A stretch of 64,000 nt of DNA from Candidatus Formimonas warabiya (GCF_002777255.1 NZ_CP017634.1:4600903-4664902); one strand, 5' to 3'; shown: positions 23,847 to 33,456, numbered from the stretch's first letter. Made by a program: numbers and translations. Notes: a model not told the origin generated them from the sequence alone.

Positions 23847-25883
23847 ATGGAAGAGAAAACAAACAATAAGATCACTAAAACGATGATCTGGCAAGCGGTG
23901 AAAGAGTCCTTTTATAAGCTGAATCCCCGGACTATGTGGCGCAATCCCGTGATGTTTGTAGTAGAAATTGGCGCAGCATTAACCACGCTCTATCTGATTT
24001 GGGATGCCATCACAGGCCAGATGGACCATGGAGGGTTTAACCTGCAGATTACGATCTGGCTCTGGTTTACCGTGGTTTTTGCCAATTTTGCCGAAGGGCT
24101 GGCCGAGGGCCGGGGTAAGGCCCAGGCAGAAGCCCTGCGCAAGACCAGACGGGAAACCAATGCCAAAAAAATCGTGGGTGATGGGACGGAAATCGTTTCT
24201 GCCACAAAATTACGCCGGGGAGATATGGTGCTGGTGGAAGCAGGGGAGACGATCCCCGGAGATGGTGAAGTGATCGAGGGCATTGCTTCTGTCGATGAAA
24301 GTGCGGTTACCGGGGAGTCGGCCCCGGTGATCCGGGAGTCGGGAGGAGATCGGAGTTCTGTGACCGGGGGAACCAGAGTGCTTTCCGACTGGATCAAAAT
24401 ACGAATTTCCGCCGACCCGGGAGAGACTTTCCTGGACCGGATGATTCACCTGGTGGAAGGCGCCAAACGGCAGAGAACCCCTAATGAGATTGCCTTGTCG
24501 ATCCTACTGGTGGGTTTAACCATCATCTTTTTGCTGGTGGTAACAAGCCTGGAACCTTTTGCCATCTATTCCCAAGCCGAAGTTTCCGTGACCGTGCTCG
24601 TGGCCCTGCTGGTCTGCCTGATTCCTACCACCATCGGGGGCCTGTTAAGCGCCATCGGCATTGCGGGCATGGACCGGCTTTTGAAGCGGAACGTGCTGGC
24701 CATGTCCGGAAGGGCGGCAGAAGCGGCAGGAGACGTGGATGTCCTCTTGCTTGATAAAACGGGAACAATTACCCTGGGTAACCGGGTGGCTGTGGCGTTT
24801 ATCCCGGCACCGGGGGTCGAGGAGAAAGCATTGGCGGATGCGGCCCAGCTTTCTTCACTGGCGGATGAAACCCCTGAGGGCCGGAGTGTGGTGATTTTGG
24901 CCAAAGAAAAATACGGGCTGCGTCAAAGGGATTTAGCCGGGCTAGGAGCGACATTTATTCCCTTCAGCGCCCATACCCGGATGAGTGGGGTGAATGTGGA
25001 GGGACGGGAAATTCGGAAAGGGGCTGCCGATGCTATTGCAGGGTATCTATCTTCTCAAGGAGGCTCCCTGCCGGATGGAGTCGACAGCGCCGTAAAAGAA
25101 ATTGCCAAAAAAGGAGGCACACCGCTGGTCGTGGCTCAAGGAGCTAAGGCATTGGGGGTTATTTACCTCAAAGACGTGGTGAAAGGCGGCATCAAGGAAC
25201 GTTTTGCGGAACTGCGCCGCATGGGCATTAAAACGGTGATGATTACCGGAGATAATCCCCTCACTGCGGCAGCGATTGCCGCAGAGGCCGGGGTGGATGA
25301 CTTTCTGGCGGAAGCCACTCCGGAAACGAAACTAAAATTAATCCGGGAGTATCAAGAAAAAGGCCACATGGTGGCAATGACCGGGGACGGCACCAATGAT
25401 GCCCCTGCCCTGGCCCAGGCAGACGTAGGGGTAGCGATGAACAGCGGCACCCAAGCGGCAAAAGAGGCGGGGAATATGGTAGACCTGGACAGCAATCCCA
25501 CAAAATTAATTGAGATTGTGGAAATCGGCAAACAGCTGCTCATGACCAGAGGGTCCTTAACGACTTTTAGTATTGCCAATGACGTGGCCAAATATTTTGC
25601 CATTATCCCGGCCCTTTTTGTCACCACGTATCCTGAATTAGGCGCATTGAATGTGATGGGCTTGGCGACGCCCAACAGCGCCATCCTTTCGGCTGTGATT
25701 TTTAACGCCCTGATTATTGTGATGCTGATTCCTCTTGCTTTGCGGGGTGTGACCTACAGGCCGCTGGGGGCGGATGTGCTGCTCCGGCGAAATATGTTTA
25801 TTTATGGGTTAGGCGGATTAATTGCTCCCTTCCTGGGCATCAAATTAATTGATCTGGTTCTGGTGATAGTAGGAGTCAAATAA
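23847..25883 (+). CDS. kdpB: K+-transporting P-type ATPase catalytic subunit KdpB
   Basis: About 678 residues. P-type ATPase marks: TGES in the A-domain, DKTGT with the phosphorylated Asp at ~303, MITGDNPLTA, and GDGTNDAPALAQADVG at the P-domain hinge. ATP hydrolysis here drives K+ uptake through KdpA. ATG 23847 has AGAGGTG five nt upstream; GTG 23838 is an in-frame alternative. It is 20 nt after kdpA. Confidence 0.96.
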   Translation: MEEKTNNKITKTMIWQAVKESFYKLNPRTMWRNPVMFVVEIGAALTTLYLIWDAITGQMDHGGFNLQITIWLWFTVVFANFAEGLAEGRGKAQAEALRKTRRETNAKKIVGDGTEIVSATKLRRGDMVLVEAGETIPGDGEVIEGIASVDESAVTGESAPVIRESGGDRSSVTGGTRVLSDWIKIRISADPGETFLDRMIHLVEGAKRQRTPNEIALSILLVGLTIIFLLVVTSLEPFAIYSQAEVSVTVLVALLVCLIPTTIGGLLSAIGIAGMDRLLKRNVLAMSGRAAEAAGDVDVLLLDKTGTITLGNRVAVAFIPAPGVEEKALADAAQLSSLADETPEGRSVVILAKEKYGLRQRDLAGLGATFIPFSAHTRMSGVNVEGREIRKGAADAIAGYLSSQGGSLPDGVDSAVKEIAKKGGTPLVVAQGAKALGVIYLKDVVKGGIKERFAELRRMGIKTVMITGDNPLTAAAIAAEAGVDDFLAEATPETKLKLIREYQEKGHMVAMTGDGTNDAPALAQADVGVAMNSGTQAAKEAGNMVDLDSNPTKLIEIVEIGKQLLMTRGSLTTFSIANDVAKYFAIIPALFVTTYPELGALNVMGLATPNSAILSAVIFNALIIVMLIPLALRGVTYRPLGADVLLRRNMFIYGLGGLIAPFLGIKLIDLVLVIVGVK

Positions 25884-25940
25884 GCTATGTCCCTATCAAC
25901 AGGAATGATAGGATAGAAAAAAGAAAGAGGTTTTGAGCGG

Positions 25941-26525
25941 ATGATCACACAGTTGAAAAGAGGATTTTTTCTTTTACTGATCATGACTGTCCTGACGGGA
26001 CTTCTCTACCCGCTGGCAGTTACTGCATTGGCCCAATTGATTTTTCCGGCCCAGGCCAACGGCTCTCTGGTATACCGGAACAATCAGGCAGTAGGGTCGG
26101 TTTTGATCGGGCAGGCCTTTTCCGGGCCGGAATACTTTCACGGCAGACCTTCCGCTGCCGGGCAAAAGGGATACGATGGTGCCGCGTCTTCCGGATCCAA
26201 TTTAGGCCCCACCAACAAGGCCTTGTTGGCACAAATCGCCCAACGGGCGGAAGATGTGCGCCGGGAAAATGGAAAGGCCCCCGGCACACCGGTACCGGCG
26301 GATTTGGTTACTGCTTCCGCCAGCGGCCTGGATCCCCATATCAGCCCGGAAGCAGCTTATTTTCAGGTCTCCCGGGTAGCCCGGGCGAGAAACCTGCCGG
26401 AAAAAGAGGTGCGCGGCCTGGTGGAGAGCCGGGTGGAAGACCGGGTCTTAGGAATTTTGGGAGAGAAAAGGGTAAATGTCTTGCAGTTAAACTTATCTTT
26501 GGATAGGATGGAAACAGAGAGGTGA
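25941..26525 (+). CDS. kdpC: K+-transporting ATPase subunit KdpC
   Basis: 194 residues. One N-terminal membrane helix (FFLLLIMTVLTGLLYPLAVT) is followed by the KdpC periplasmic/extracytoplasmic domain with YFHGRPSAAG, ASSGSNLGPTN and the conserved VTASASGLDPHISPEAA. It increases ATP affinity of the Kdp pump. Ends 8 nt before kdpD. Confidence 0.96.
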   Translation: MITQLKRGFFLLLIMTVLTGLLYPLAVTALAQLIFPAQANGSLVYRNNQAVGSVLIGQAFSGPEYFHGRPSAAGQKGYDGAASSGSNLGPTNKALLAQIAQRAEDVRRENGKAPGTPVPADLVTASASGLDPHISPEAAYFQVSRVARARNLPEKEVRGLVESRVEDRVLGILGEKRVNVLQLNLSLDRMETER

Positions 26526-26532
26526 AAGAGAA

Positions 26533-29265
26533 ATGGGGGAAAATAAACGTCCCGATCCGGATGCTCTGCTGGCCAATCTGAATCAGGGCCGGGGGAAGCT
26601 GAGCGTATTCCTGGGAGCAGTAGCGGGAGTGGGCAAAACCTATGCCATGCTGGAGGCGGCCCGGGAGGGGCTGGCCGAAGGGTGGGACATCGTAGCCGGT
26701 TGGGTGGACACCCACGGACGAAAAGAAACTGAAGCCCTCCTGCAGGACATCCCTCTTGTCCCCCCGCGTAAGCTGGAATACAGGGGGAAAGAGTTTCCGG
26801 AGATGGATTTGGATGCGCTTCTGGCCCGGAAGCCGGAAATTGCCTTAGTAGATGAACTGGCCCATACCAATGTTTCCGGCTCCCGGCATGCCAGACGCTA
26901 TCAGGATGTGGAGGAACTGCTCCAGGCCGGGATCAACGTGATCACCACTTTAAATATTCAGCATGTGGAGAGCTTAAATGATATTGTTGCCCGTATTACC
27001 GGGGTTACCGTCGGTGAAAGGGTGCCGGACAAGATCCTGGAAAATGCGGAAATCAAATTGGTGGACATTCCTGCGGAAGACTTAATCGCCCGGTTAAAGG
27101 AAGGAAAGGTCTATGTTCCCGGCCAGGCGGCAGAGGCCTTGAAAAAATTCTTCCGCCCCGGGAATATTAATGCTTTACGGGAGTTAGCCCTGCGCTATAC
27201 CGCCCAGCGGGTAGACCGGCAGTTGGAAAACTATATGCGCGCCAAGGCTATTGCCGGTCCCTGGCCGGCAGGAGAAAAGGTGCTGGTTTGCGTCAGCCCC
27301 AGTCCTTTTGCCCCCCGGTTAATCAGGGTGGCCAAGCGGACGGCGGCGGGACTGCATGCCGATTTGCTGGCGGTTTACATTGAGCCGCCCAACTGTGATT
27401 TGAGTGAAACAGAAAGGAACAGGCTGACGAAAAGTTTCCGTTTGGCCGAAGCACTGGGCGCAGAAATCATCACTCTGACCCGGGACGATGTGGCAGAGGG
27501 GCTTTTGGAATTTGCCCGGGATCGAAATGTCACCCAGATCGTGATCGGAAATCCCCTTCATTTTAAATTTGGCAATCTGTTTCGGGGATCGGTGGTAGAT
27601 CAGGTGATCCGCCGCAGTGAAGGGATCAGCGTTCATGTGATATCTGCTGATTCTAAAGAAGGAAAAGGGTCGGAGCAGCCGCCCAAGAAAAAGACCCGTT
27701 CCCGGAAAAATAAAAAAGTCAGCCGCATGGCGTATGTGTGGGGAATCTTAGGGATCACGCTACTCACCCTGATGTTGAAAATATGGGGATCCTACCTGGG
27801 TCAGATCAATATTGCCCTTCTCTTCCTGCTCCCCGTTTTATTCACTGCGGTAAAATGGGGCCATCGGGTTTCTGTGGTGATGGCCTTTCTGGCCATTTTG
27901 GCCTATGATTTTTTCCTGGTGCCCCCTTTCAGAAGTTTTACCGTGGCTGACATCCGTTATGCGGTCAGTTTTCTCATCTTTATGACTGTGGCCTTGCTCA
28001 CAGGCACCATGTCTCAGCGCCTGAAAAACCAGGTCCACGCCATCCGGCAGCGGGAAGTGCGCATGGCCGCCCTGAATACCCTGAGCCAGAAGATTGCTTT
28101 TACCATTGATCTGAACACAGTCTTAGATACCCTGGTGAAAAAAATTTCTGAGACCCTGGACGGGCAGGTGGTGGTTTTTTTGGCGGAGGAAAATGAAAAA
28201 CTTCTCATCAGAGCCGGTACTTTTTTGCCTATTGACGAAAATGAACTGGCTGTTTCAACCTGGGTCTTTCATCATAACCAGGCGGCGGGACGGGGAACGG
28301 ATACCCTGAACGGCGTCCAGGGATTGTATTTGCCTTTAAGTACGGAACAGGGCGTGGTAGGCGTTCTCGGCATCCATTTTAATAAACCGGAATATTATTT
28401 TCACCCGGAATACCGTCATTTGCTGGAGGCTTTTTCCAGCCTGGCCGCAGTAGCGGTGACCAGAATTAAGTTATGGGAAAACGCCCAAGAGGCTCATTTG
28501 CTTAAGGAGTCGGACCGGCTCTATTCGGCCCTGCTGAATTCCCTCTCTCATGATTTGCACACACCCCTTGCTTCCATCATCGGTGCCATAACGGGGTTGA
28601 TAGAGGGGGAAGAAATCTATGATGCTGCGGCGCGCCGGGAATTGTTTCAAACCATTAACCAGGAATCTCAGCGCATGAACAGGCTGGTCAATAATCTTCT
28701 TGACATGACCCGTCTGGAAGGAGGAATTCTCAAGCTCAAAAAAGAATGGTGTGATTTAGAGGATATTATCGGCGTAGTCATGGGACGCCAAAAAGAATTT
28801 TTGGCCAAAAGGACTGTAAAAATTGTGGTGGAACCGGCACTCCCTTTAGTGTTGGTGGATTTTGTCCTGATTGAACAGGTGCTCGTGAATCTGATGGATA
28901 ATGCACTGAAGTATTCTGATCCGGAAAGCGAAATTTCCCTATCCGCCCACAGGCGGGATGAATGGGTAGAACTGGCCGTAACTAACCTGGGCAGGGAAAT
29001 CCCCCCGGGGGATTTAGAGAAGATCTTCGAAAAGTTTTACCGCATTCATTCCATGATTCCCACAGGGGGAAGCGGGCTGGGGCTGGCCATTTGCAAGGGT
29101 ATTATCGAAGCCCACGGGGGAAAAATCCGGGCCCAAAATAATCCGGGGCAAGGTGTTACCTTTGCCTTCACGCTTCCTCTCCCGGAGCGGATTCCGGATG
29201 ATGCCGGCTTAGAGAAAGAAGGAAATGAAGATGAACCCCAAAGGAGTCCGGGTATTAATCATTGA
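26533..29265 (+). CDS. kdpD: Sensor histidine kinase KdpD
   Basis: 910 residues. Order: N-terminal KdpD domain with Walker A GAVAGVGKT (28-36) and VDELAHTN; a USP-like domain (~250-370); four membrane helices (~395-495); a GAF domain (~530-650); HisKA with His673 in SLSHDLHTPLAS; and HATPase with GSGLGLAICKGI. The USP domain has SPS-X20-LLAVY (255-282), close to the SxS-X20-FTAxY motif by which some KdpD proteins bind c-di-AMP. It senses K+ limitation and phosphorylates KdpE. It overlaps kdpE by 41 bp. Confidence 0.96.
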   Translation: MGENKRPDPDALLANLNQGRGKLSVFLGAVAGVGKTYAMLEAAREGLAEGWDIVAGWVDTHGRKETEALLQDIPLVPPRKLEYRGKEFPEMDLDALLARKPEIALVDELAHTNVSGSRHARRYQDVEELLQAGINVITTLNIQHVESLNDIVARITGVTVGERVPDKILENAEIKLVDIPAEDLIARLKEGKVYVPGQAAEALKKFFRPGNINALRELALRYTAQRVDRQLENYMRAKAIAGPWPAGEKVLVCVSPSPFAPRLIRVAKRTAAGLHADLLAVYIEPPNCDLSETERNRLTKSFRLAEALGAEIITLTRDDVAEGLLEFARDRNVTQIVIGNPLHFKFGNLFRGSVVDQVIRRSEGISVHVISADSKEGKGSEQPPKKKTRSRKNKKVSRMAYVWGILGITLLTLMLKIWGSYLGQINIALLFLLPVLFTAVKWGHRVSVVMAFLAILAYDFFLVPPFRSFTVADIRYAVSFLIFMTVALLTGTMSQRLKNQVHAIRQREVRMAALNTLSQKIAFTIDLNTVLDTLVKKISETLDGQVVVFLAEENEKLLIRAGTFLPIDENELAVSTWVFHHNQAAGRGTDTLNGVQGLYLPLSTEQGVVGVLGIHFNKPEYYFHPEYRHLLEAFSSLAAVAVTRIKLWENAQEAHLLKESDRLYSALLNSLSHDLHTPLASIIGAITGLIEGEEIYDAAARRELFQTINQESQRMNRLVNNLLDMTRLEGGILKLKKEWCDLEDIIGVVMGRQKEFLAKRTVKIVVEPALPLVLVDFVLIEQVLVNLMDNALKYSDPESEISLSAHRRDEWVELAVTNLGREIPPGDLEKIFEKFYRIHSMIPTGGSGLGLAICKGIIEAHGGKIRAQNNPGQGVTFAFTLPLPERIPDDAGLEKEGNEDEPQRSPGINH

Positions 29266-29914
29266 TGATGAGCCCCAAATTCGACGGTTATTAAGAGTAA
29301 CGCTGAAGGCCCACGGCTGTGAAACGGAGGAAGCGATGGACGGGAACACCGGTTTGCAGCAGGTCGTCTTTTTCCGTCCCGATTTAATTATTCTGGACCT
29401 GGGCCTGCCTGATCTGGACGGGCTGGAAGTGGTGAAGCGGGTAAGAGAATGGTCCGCGGTACCGATCATTGTTTTATCTGTGCGGGATCAGGAGCAGGAC
29501 AAGGTGAGCGTTTTAGATGCCGGAGCGGACGACTATTTAACCAAGCCCTTTGGTTTGGGTGAGCTGTTGGCCCGGATGCGGGCGGCTCTGCGCCATGTGG
29601 GAGGGAAGAGCGAGGAACCGGTACTCCGTTTTGGAAACCTGGTGGTTGATTTGGCGCAAAGACGTGTGGAAGTAGACGGGCAGGAGATAAAATTGACCCC
29701 CATCGAATGGGATATTTTAAAAGCTTTAGCGGTAAACGGGGGAAAGATTTTGACCCACCGGCAGCTTCTTCGTGCCGTATGGGGACCGGGATATGAGGAA
29801 GAGATCCATTACCTCCGTGTCTATGTAGGGCAACTCCGGCGTAAAATTGAGGCAAATTTTGCCCAGCCGGTGCACATTATTACAGAGCCGGGGGTAGGAT
29901 ACCGGTTGTTATGA
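29225..29914 (+). CDS. kdpE: Response regulator KdpE (OmpR family)
   Basis: 229 residues: a receiver with DDE (14-16), phosphoacceptor Asp58 in LIILDLGLPD and Lys in YLTKPFG, then a winged-helix trans_reg_C domain (LTPIEWDILKALAVNGGKIL, ending GVGYRLL). It activates kdpFABC; a candidate site is the 11-bp repeat pair at 21699-21720. Start ATG 29225 has GAAGGAA upstream inside kdpD. Confidence 0.95.
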   Translation: MKMNPKGVRVLIIDDEPQIRRLLRVTLKAHGCETEEAMDGNTGLQQVVFFRPDLIILDLGLPDLDGLEVVKRVREWSAVPIIVLSVRDQEQDKVSVLDAGADDYLTKPFGLGELLARMRAALRHVGGKSEEPVLRFGNLVVDLAQRRVEVDGQEIKLTPIEWDILKALAVNGGKILTHRQLLRAVWGPGYEEEIHYLRVYVGQLRRKIEANFAQPVHIITEPGVGYRLL

Positions 29915-29933
29915 AGAAAAACATTGAGATTGA

Positions 29934-30278
29934 TCAGGATTGATGCCGCAATGCTTTTACCGTCATATTCAGGGCGGAAATGATCAAAGCCGTGCCCAAT
30001 GCCGGCCAGAAGCCCGGCACGGTCAGGCCGGGAATGAACAGGTCCGCCAGCATCACCATCCAGGTGTTCATGATGAAGGTAAACAGGCCCAAAGTGAGGA
30101 GATTAAGGGGCAGCGTTACGATGAATAAGACGGGACGAAGGGTAAAGTTGATCAGTGTCAGGATCACGGCTGCCCCCAAAACAGCCAGCGGGGAAAAAAG
30201 GTTGATCGCGGGGAAGAGAGCTGCAGCGGCATAAAATGCGGCGATGTTAACGACAATTCTGGTGATCAGTTTTTCCAT
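29934..30278 (-). CDS. yvlD: Phage holin-4-like membrane protein (YvlD family)
   Basis: 114 residues with about four hydrophobic helices and the family pattern INFTLRPVLFIVTLPLNLLTLGLFTFIMN. Despite the Pfam name, these small membrane proteins are chromosomal and belong to yvlABCD-type envelope-stress operons in Bacillus. Convergent with kdpE with only 19 nt between them. Last gene of the minus-strand set starting at 31461. Confidence 0.85.
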   Translation of the reverse strand: MEKLITRIVVNIAAFYAAAALFPAINLFSPLAVLGAAVILTLINFTLRPVLFIVTLPLNLLTLGLFTFIMNTWMVMLADLFIPGLTVPGFWPALGTALIISALNMTVKALRHQS

Positions 30279-30304
30279 GATTCATTCCTCCCAAACAGGT
30301 AAGA

Positions 30305-30637
30305 CTAGAAAAAGTCAATTTTCACCCGGCATAAGCGCGGTTTTTTGGTTTCTACTTCCGCCATGCACCATCTGCCGTAATGGCACAGTTCGTTTAAAAT
30401 GCTGCGGCACATCTTCACTATTGTGCTCGGTTTGATGCCGGGGCCCTTGCCCCGGCATCCATGTTGAGGGAAGGGCAGAGACGCTTTGGGACTGATTAAT
30501 TCCCAAAATTCAACCAGTTCCGAGAGCGCATCTAAAGTTTGGCCCAAAAGAAACAATGGAAGAGGAAAAACCAGACTTAGGCGGTCAACTTTAATTTTGA
30601 CCAGCATCAACAAGCTGCGGTTTTTATTAATCCACAT
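30305..30637 (-). CDS. Small Yvl-operon-type hypothetical protein
   Basis: 110 codons; translation overlaps the end of the upstream gene by 11 bp, with an alternative ATG at 30607 (VKIKVDRLSLVFPLPLFLL). A short hydrophobic patch, a central Cys/Gly/Pro-rich stretch and a C-terminal half (LNELCHYGRWCMAEVETKK) that looks like the tails of small proteins next to DUF2089 and SHOCT-like genes. I do not recognise a defined family; its position between two Yvl-like genes is the main support. Confidence 0.55.
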   Translation of the reverse strand: MWINKNRSLLMLVKIKVDRLSLVFPLPLFLLGQTLDALSELVEFWELISPKASLPFPQHGCRGKGPGIKPSTIVKMCRSILNELCHYGRWCMAEVETKKPRLCRVKIDFF

Positions 30638-31040
30638 AGACTTCTACCCGTACCTGTCCTTCTACCGGGTCCATGACGTCTATGTCCACCAATTTCTCGT
30701 CCACTAATCCTTGCTCAATGGCCTTTACTAATTCTCCAATGTCAATCTGGCTCAGGTCGATTCCCTTTTTAGCCATTTCGTTCCGGGCTTCTTCAGGAAT
30801 GAAATTCATGCCGAAGCCGGCAAATTTTGAAGCTGCTTTCAATAAACCCATGGGAATGTTGACGTTCACCTTGGTAGAGTTGGCCGTATACACGCGCACC
30901 CGCAGGAAACGGTTCTTAAGGGACACCACGCTTGCTTTCTGTTCGCCGTCCTCTAATGCCTGCAGCAATTCCAGTCCTTCCGCCGCACTTATTTTTCCTT
31001 CTTCAATCATCACCAGTATTTTTTTCTTTTCTTCCTTCAT
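30627..31040 (-). CDS. SHOCT-like domain protein (YvlB-like)
   Basis: About 137 residues from ATG 31040 (MKEEKKKILVMIEEGKISA). The N-terminal ~35 residues form a short helical 'bilobed' motif (LVMIEEGKISAAEGLELLQAL) like those of YvlB and DUF2089 proteins. The rest (VRVYTANSTKVNVNIPMGLL) matches adhesin-like DUF4097 strands. Encoded 34 bp after the DUF2089 gene and overlapped by the small downstream gene, so co-transcribed. Role probably in envelope-stress signalling; not proven. Confidence 0.7.
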   Translation of the reverse strand: MKEEKKKILVMIEEGKISAAEGLELLQALEDGEQKASVVSLKNRFLRVRVYTANSTKVNVNIPMGLLKAASKFAGFGMNFIPEEARNEMAKKGIDLSQIDIGELVKAIEQGLVDEKLVDIDVMDPVEGQVRVEVYVD

Positions 31041-31074
31041 TGTCCGAAGACCCCTTTCCATTTGTTTGATGCTT

Positions 31075-31461
31075 TTATTTTCCGCTGCGCCTTAATTGCT
31101 CCGCAGCTTCACCGGGGGTAATCTCACCTTTTTCCAGGGCAGCAAGGATTTCCTGTTTCCGATCTTCCCCAGGATCGTTTTTTTCCACCCGGTAACCCAG
31201 GAATTCGATGACTCCGTCCAGCCGGTTTCTTACAGTAGGGTAGGAAATGCCCAGTTCTTTTTCCACATCTTTGATGTTGCCCCGGCATTTAATGAATACT
31301 TCAATAAATTCTCTCTGGTCGTCGGGTAACTGGCAGAATTTACAGGTGGCAAATTCCCCTTCCAGTTTGGTAGAACAGAAATTGCAGGATAATTTACTCA
31401 CAGACAAAGCATGACCGCATACGGGGCATTTTCCGGGGGCTTGATACTTTATGATAATCAC
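31075..31461 (-). CDS. DUF2089 zinc-ribbon/HTH regulator
   Basis: 128 residues. Zinc ribbon CPVCGH...CNFCSTK and a further CKFC pair in the first 45 residues, then an HTH (VEKELGISYPTVRNRLDGVIE) and a C-terminal GEITPGEAAEQLR short helical motif that repeats the one at the N-terminus of the next protein. It is the likely regulator of the four-gene minus operon. The start is GTG 31461, partly overlapping AAGAAGGTG, so the exact start is uncertain. Confidence 0.85.
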   Translation of the reverse strand: MIIIKYQAPGKCPVCGHALSVSKLSCNFCSTKLEGEFATCKFCQLPDDQREFIEVFIKCRGNIKDVEKELGISYPTVRNRLDGVIEFLGYRVEKNDPGEDRKQEILAALEKGEITPGEAAEQLRRSGK

Positions 31462-31810
31462 CTTCTTTGTTTAATATGCTAAATTTAAGGTAATTCTACA
31501 TCTGATATTTAATAAAGTCAATATATATATTAAAAAAGTTAATATTAAAATTAAAATAATTAATATTTTACTAGTGTTGCCGAAATGGGGCGGGGGTATG
31601 TATGCGTGAATCAGTAAAAAAAAGTTTATGATTTGGCAGGAAAAAGCGGGATCGCGGAAAATATTGTCTCATGAAGGCAGAGAGGGATTGCGGGAAAGTG
31701 TGGTGTAGGGAAAAACCTTGTTATAAATAAGTGATCAAAGATCATACTATTAAAACAGTGGCCAAAAAAGGATCAATGTTTGGCAGAAAAAGGGAAAGAA
31801 GGACAGAATC
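31462..31810. other. AT-rich divergent intergenic region
   Basis: No gene. The part 31470-31570 is very AT-rich (TAATATTAAAATTAAAAT) and probably holds the promoter of the minus-strand DUF2089 operon. The remainder up to 31810 precedes lgt, whose ribosome site AAGAAGGA lies at its end. No clear hexamers can be assigned. Confidence 0.5.
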
Positions 31811-32605
31811 ATGTGGATACCGAATCCTGTTGCATTTGAAATCGGGCCTTTTGCCATCCGGTGGTACGGAATTCTCATGAGTACCGCCTTGGCTTTGGGT
31901 ACTTTTCTGGCCTACCGGGAGGCGGAAAAACAAAAGATCGACCCGGAAAATATTATTAATCTGGTGGTGATTGCCGCTCCTTTGGGTTTTATCGGGGCCC
32001 GTATTTATTATATTGTTTTCTTTAATCTGGAGTATTATCTCTCCCATCCGGCGGAGATTCCCGCTGTTTGGCACGGGGGCCTGGCGATACACGGAGCGCT
32101 GATCGGCGGTGTTTTAGGCGGCTACCTGGTGGTGCGGCATTATAAACTTGATTTCTGGCAGATGGCGGATATTGTGGCACCAAGTCTTATTTTGGGTCAG
32201 GCCATCGGCCGGTGGGGAAACTTTTTTAATCAAGAAGCCTATGGTTATGAAACGAATTTGCCCTGGGCCATGTATATTGACGGGGCTTACCGCCACCCCA
32301 CCTTTCTCTATGAGTCCCTTTGGGACCTCATGGTATTCGTTTTTTTGCTTTGGCTGAGACGAAAAAACTGGATCAAACGGGGCGATGTATTTGCCTCCTA
32401 TTTTGCCTTTTATTCTTTAGGCCGGGTGTTTGTGGAACATTTCCGCACGGACAGCCTGATGATGGGGCCCCTCCGGGCTGCTCAGGTGGTAAGCATCCTG
32501 GGCATGATTGCCGGGGTCTGTTTTATTTGGTACAACCATCGGCAAAGGGTGGTGCCGGCGGAAGAGAATTTGCCTCTCAAAGAACCGCCCAAAAAGAGAA
32601 AATAA
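31811..32605 (+). CDS. lgt: Prolipoprotein diacylglyceryl transferase
   Basis: 264 residues, seven membrane helices. The Lgt signature GRWGNFFNQEAYG (near 135) contains the essential Arg/Asn/Glu, and HGGLAIHGALIGG (near 95) holds the catalytic His. It moves diacylglycerol from phosphatidylglycerol to the lipobox Cys of prolipoproteins in the membrane. C-terminal basic tail PPKKRK. ATG 31811 follows AAGAAGGA. A terminator follows. Confidence 0.95.
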   Translation: MWIPNPVAFEIGPFAIRWYGILMSTALALGTFLAYREAEKQKIDPENIINLVVIAAPLGFIGARIYYIVFFNLEYYLSHPAEIPAVWHGGLAIHGALIGGVLGGYLVVRHYKLDFWQMADIVAPSLILGQAIGRWGNFFNQEAYGYETNLPWAMYIDGAYRHPTFLYESLWDLMVFVFLLWLRRKNWIKRGDVFASYFAFYSLGRVFVEHFRTDSLMMGPLRAAQVVSILGMIAGVCFIWYNHRQRVVPAEENLPLKEPPKKRK

Positions 32606-32608
32606 TCC

Positions 32609-32641
32609 CCCTGTTATTTATGAACAGGGTTTTTCTTTTTT
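32609..32641 (+). terminator. Terminator of lgt
   Basis: CCCTGTT (32609-32615) pairs with AACAGGG (32623-32629), followed by TTTTTCTTTTTT. Confidence 0.85.
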
Positions 32642-32730
32642 AGGGAACCTTTTCAAGACTTTTTACATCTATATGGTAAGCATTTTCATGGATGGCCGTT
32701 TTTTTCATTCAAAAGGAAGAGGTGAATAGG

Positions 32731-33456
32731 ATGAATAAACGATTTGCAGCTCTGGTTGTTTTAGGTGTCTTTTTGGGAGGAATCACTGTGGGGGTTCTTG
32801 CGGCAAGCCCCATTCGCATTATGGTAAACGGGGTTGAAGTGAAATCCGATGTAAATCCCCAGATCATAAAAGGACGCACCATGGTTCCTTTAAGGACTGT
32901 GGCGGAAGCGCTGGGAAATGAAGTAAAATGGGACGGCAAAACCCAAGAGGTGAAAATCGACTCCGGGGACAATGTATGGGAGGAGCCTTTTGATCCCTGG
33001 AAGAACCTGGACGATTACCGGGCCGTATCCGTGGTCTCCCAGTATTTATCCCTGCTGCAGGGGGCTGTATGGGGAGGCGACCTGGATAGCTACCCCTTCC
33101 TCTTTTCAAAAGCAGTTCGGGAAGCTGCCGAGCCATGGAACAGAGTGTGGCAGCCCTCTATGTCCGGACGGGTGGGCTCGTCGGTCTGCCGCCTGAGTTT
33201 TCAAGTCCTTGACGGCCATGTGGCGGGAAAAGATGCGCAAGGATATCCTGTTTATGAGGTTGCAGCCCGCCTAAACTATTATGACCCGGGGGCCGGGGAG
33301 CCTGTATTAAAGGAATGGGTAAAAGTGTATACCGTTATTTCTGAGGTTTCCCCGGATCAGAATGGGATCAACGGTAACCATATGGTGATTGATGGAGAAA
33401 AGACAATGAAAGAAGTGCCCCATAAGTCGAACCAAATGCCAAGTTTTTGGAACTAG
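32731..33456 (+). CDS. Secreted protein with stalk (copper amine oxidase N-like) domain
   Basis: 241 residues from ATG 32731 (GAAGAGGTG upstream). A signal-like helix (FAALVVLGVFLGGITVGVLA) is followed by the copper-amine-oxidase-N/stalk beta module common in Clostridia (IMVNGVEVKSDVNPQIIKGR, then VPLRTVAEALGNEVKWD). The C-terminal ~150 residues have no family I recognise; they look like a small alpha+beta domain (NTF2-like is possible). Probably cell-surface or spore-related. Ends in UAG and is followed by two tandem terminators. Confidence 0.8.
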   Translation: MNKRFAALVVLGVFLGGITVGVLAASPIRIMVNGVEVKSDVNPQIIKGRTMVPLRTVAEALGNEVKWDGKTQEVKIDSGDNVWEEPFDPWKNLDDYRAVSVVSQYLSLLQGAVWGGDLDSYPFLFSKAVREAAEPWNRVWQPSMSGRVGSSVCRLSFQVLDGHVAGKDAQGYPVYEVAARLNYYDPGAGEPVLKEWVKVYTVISEVSPDQNGINGNHMVIDGEKTMKEVPHKSNQMPSFWN

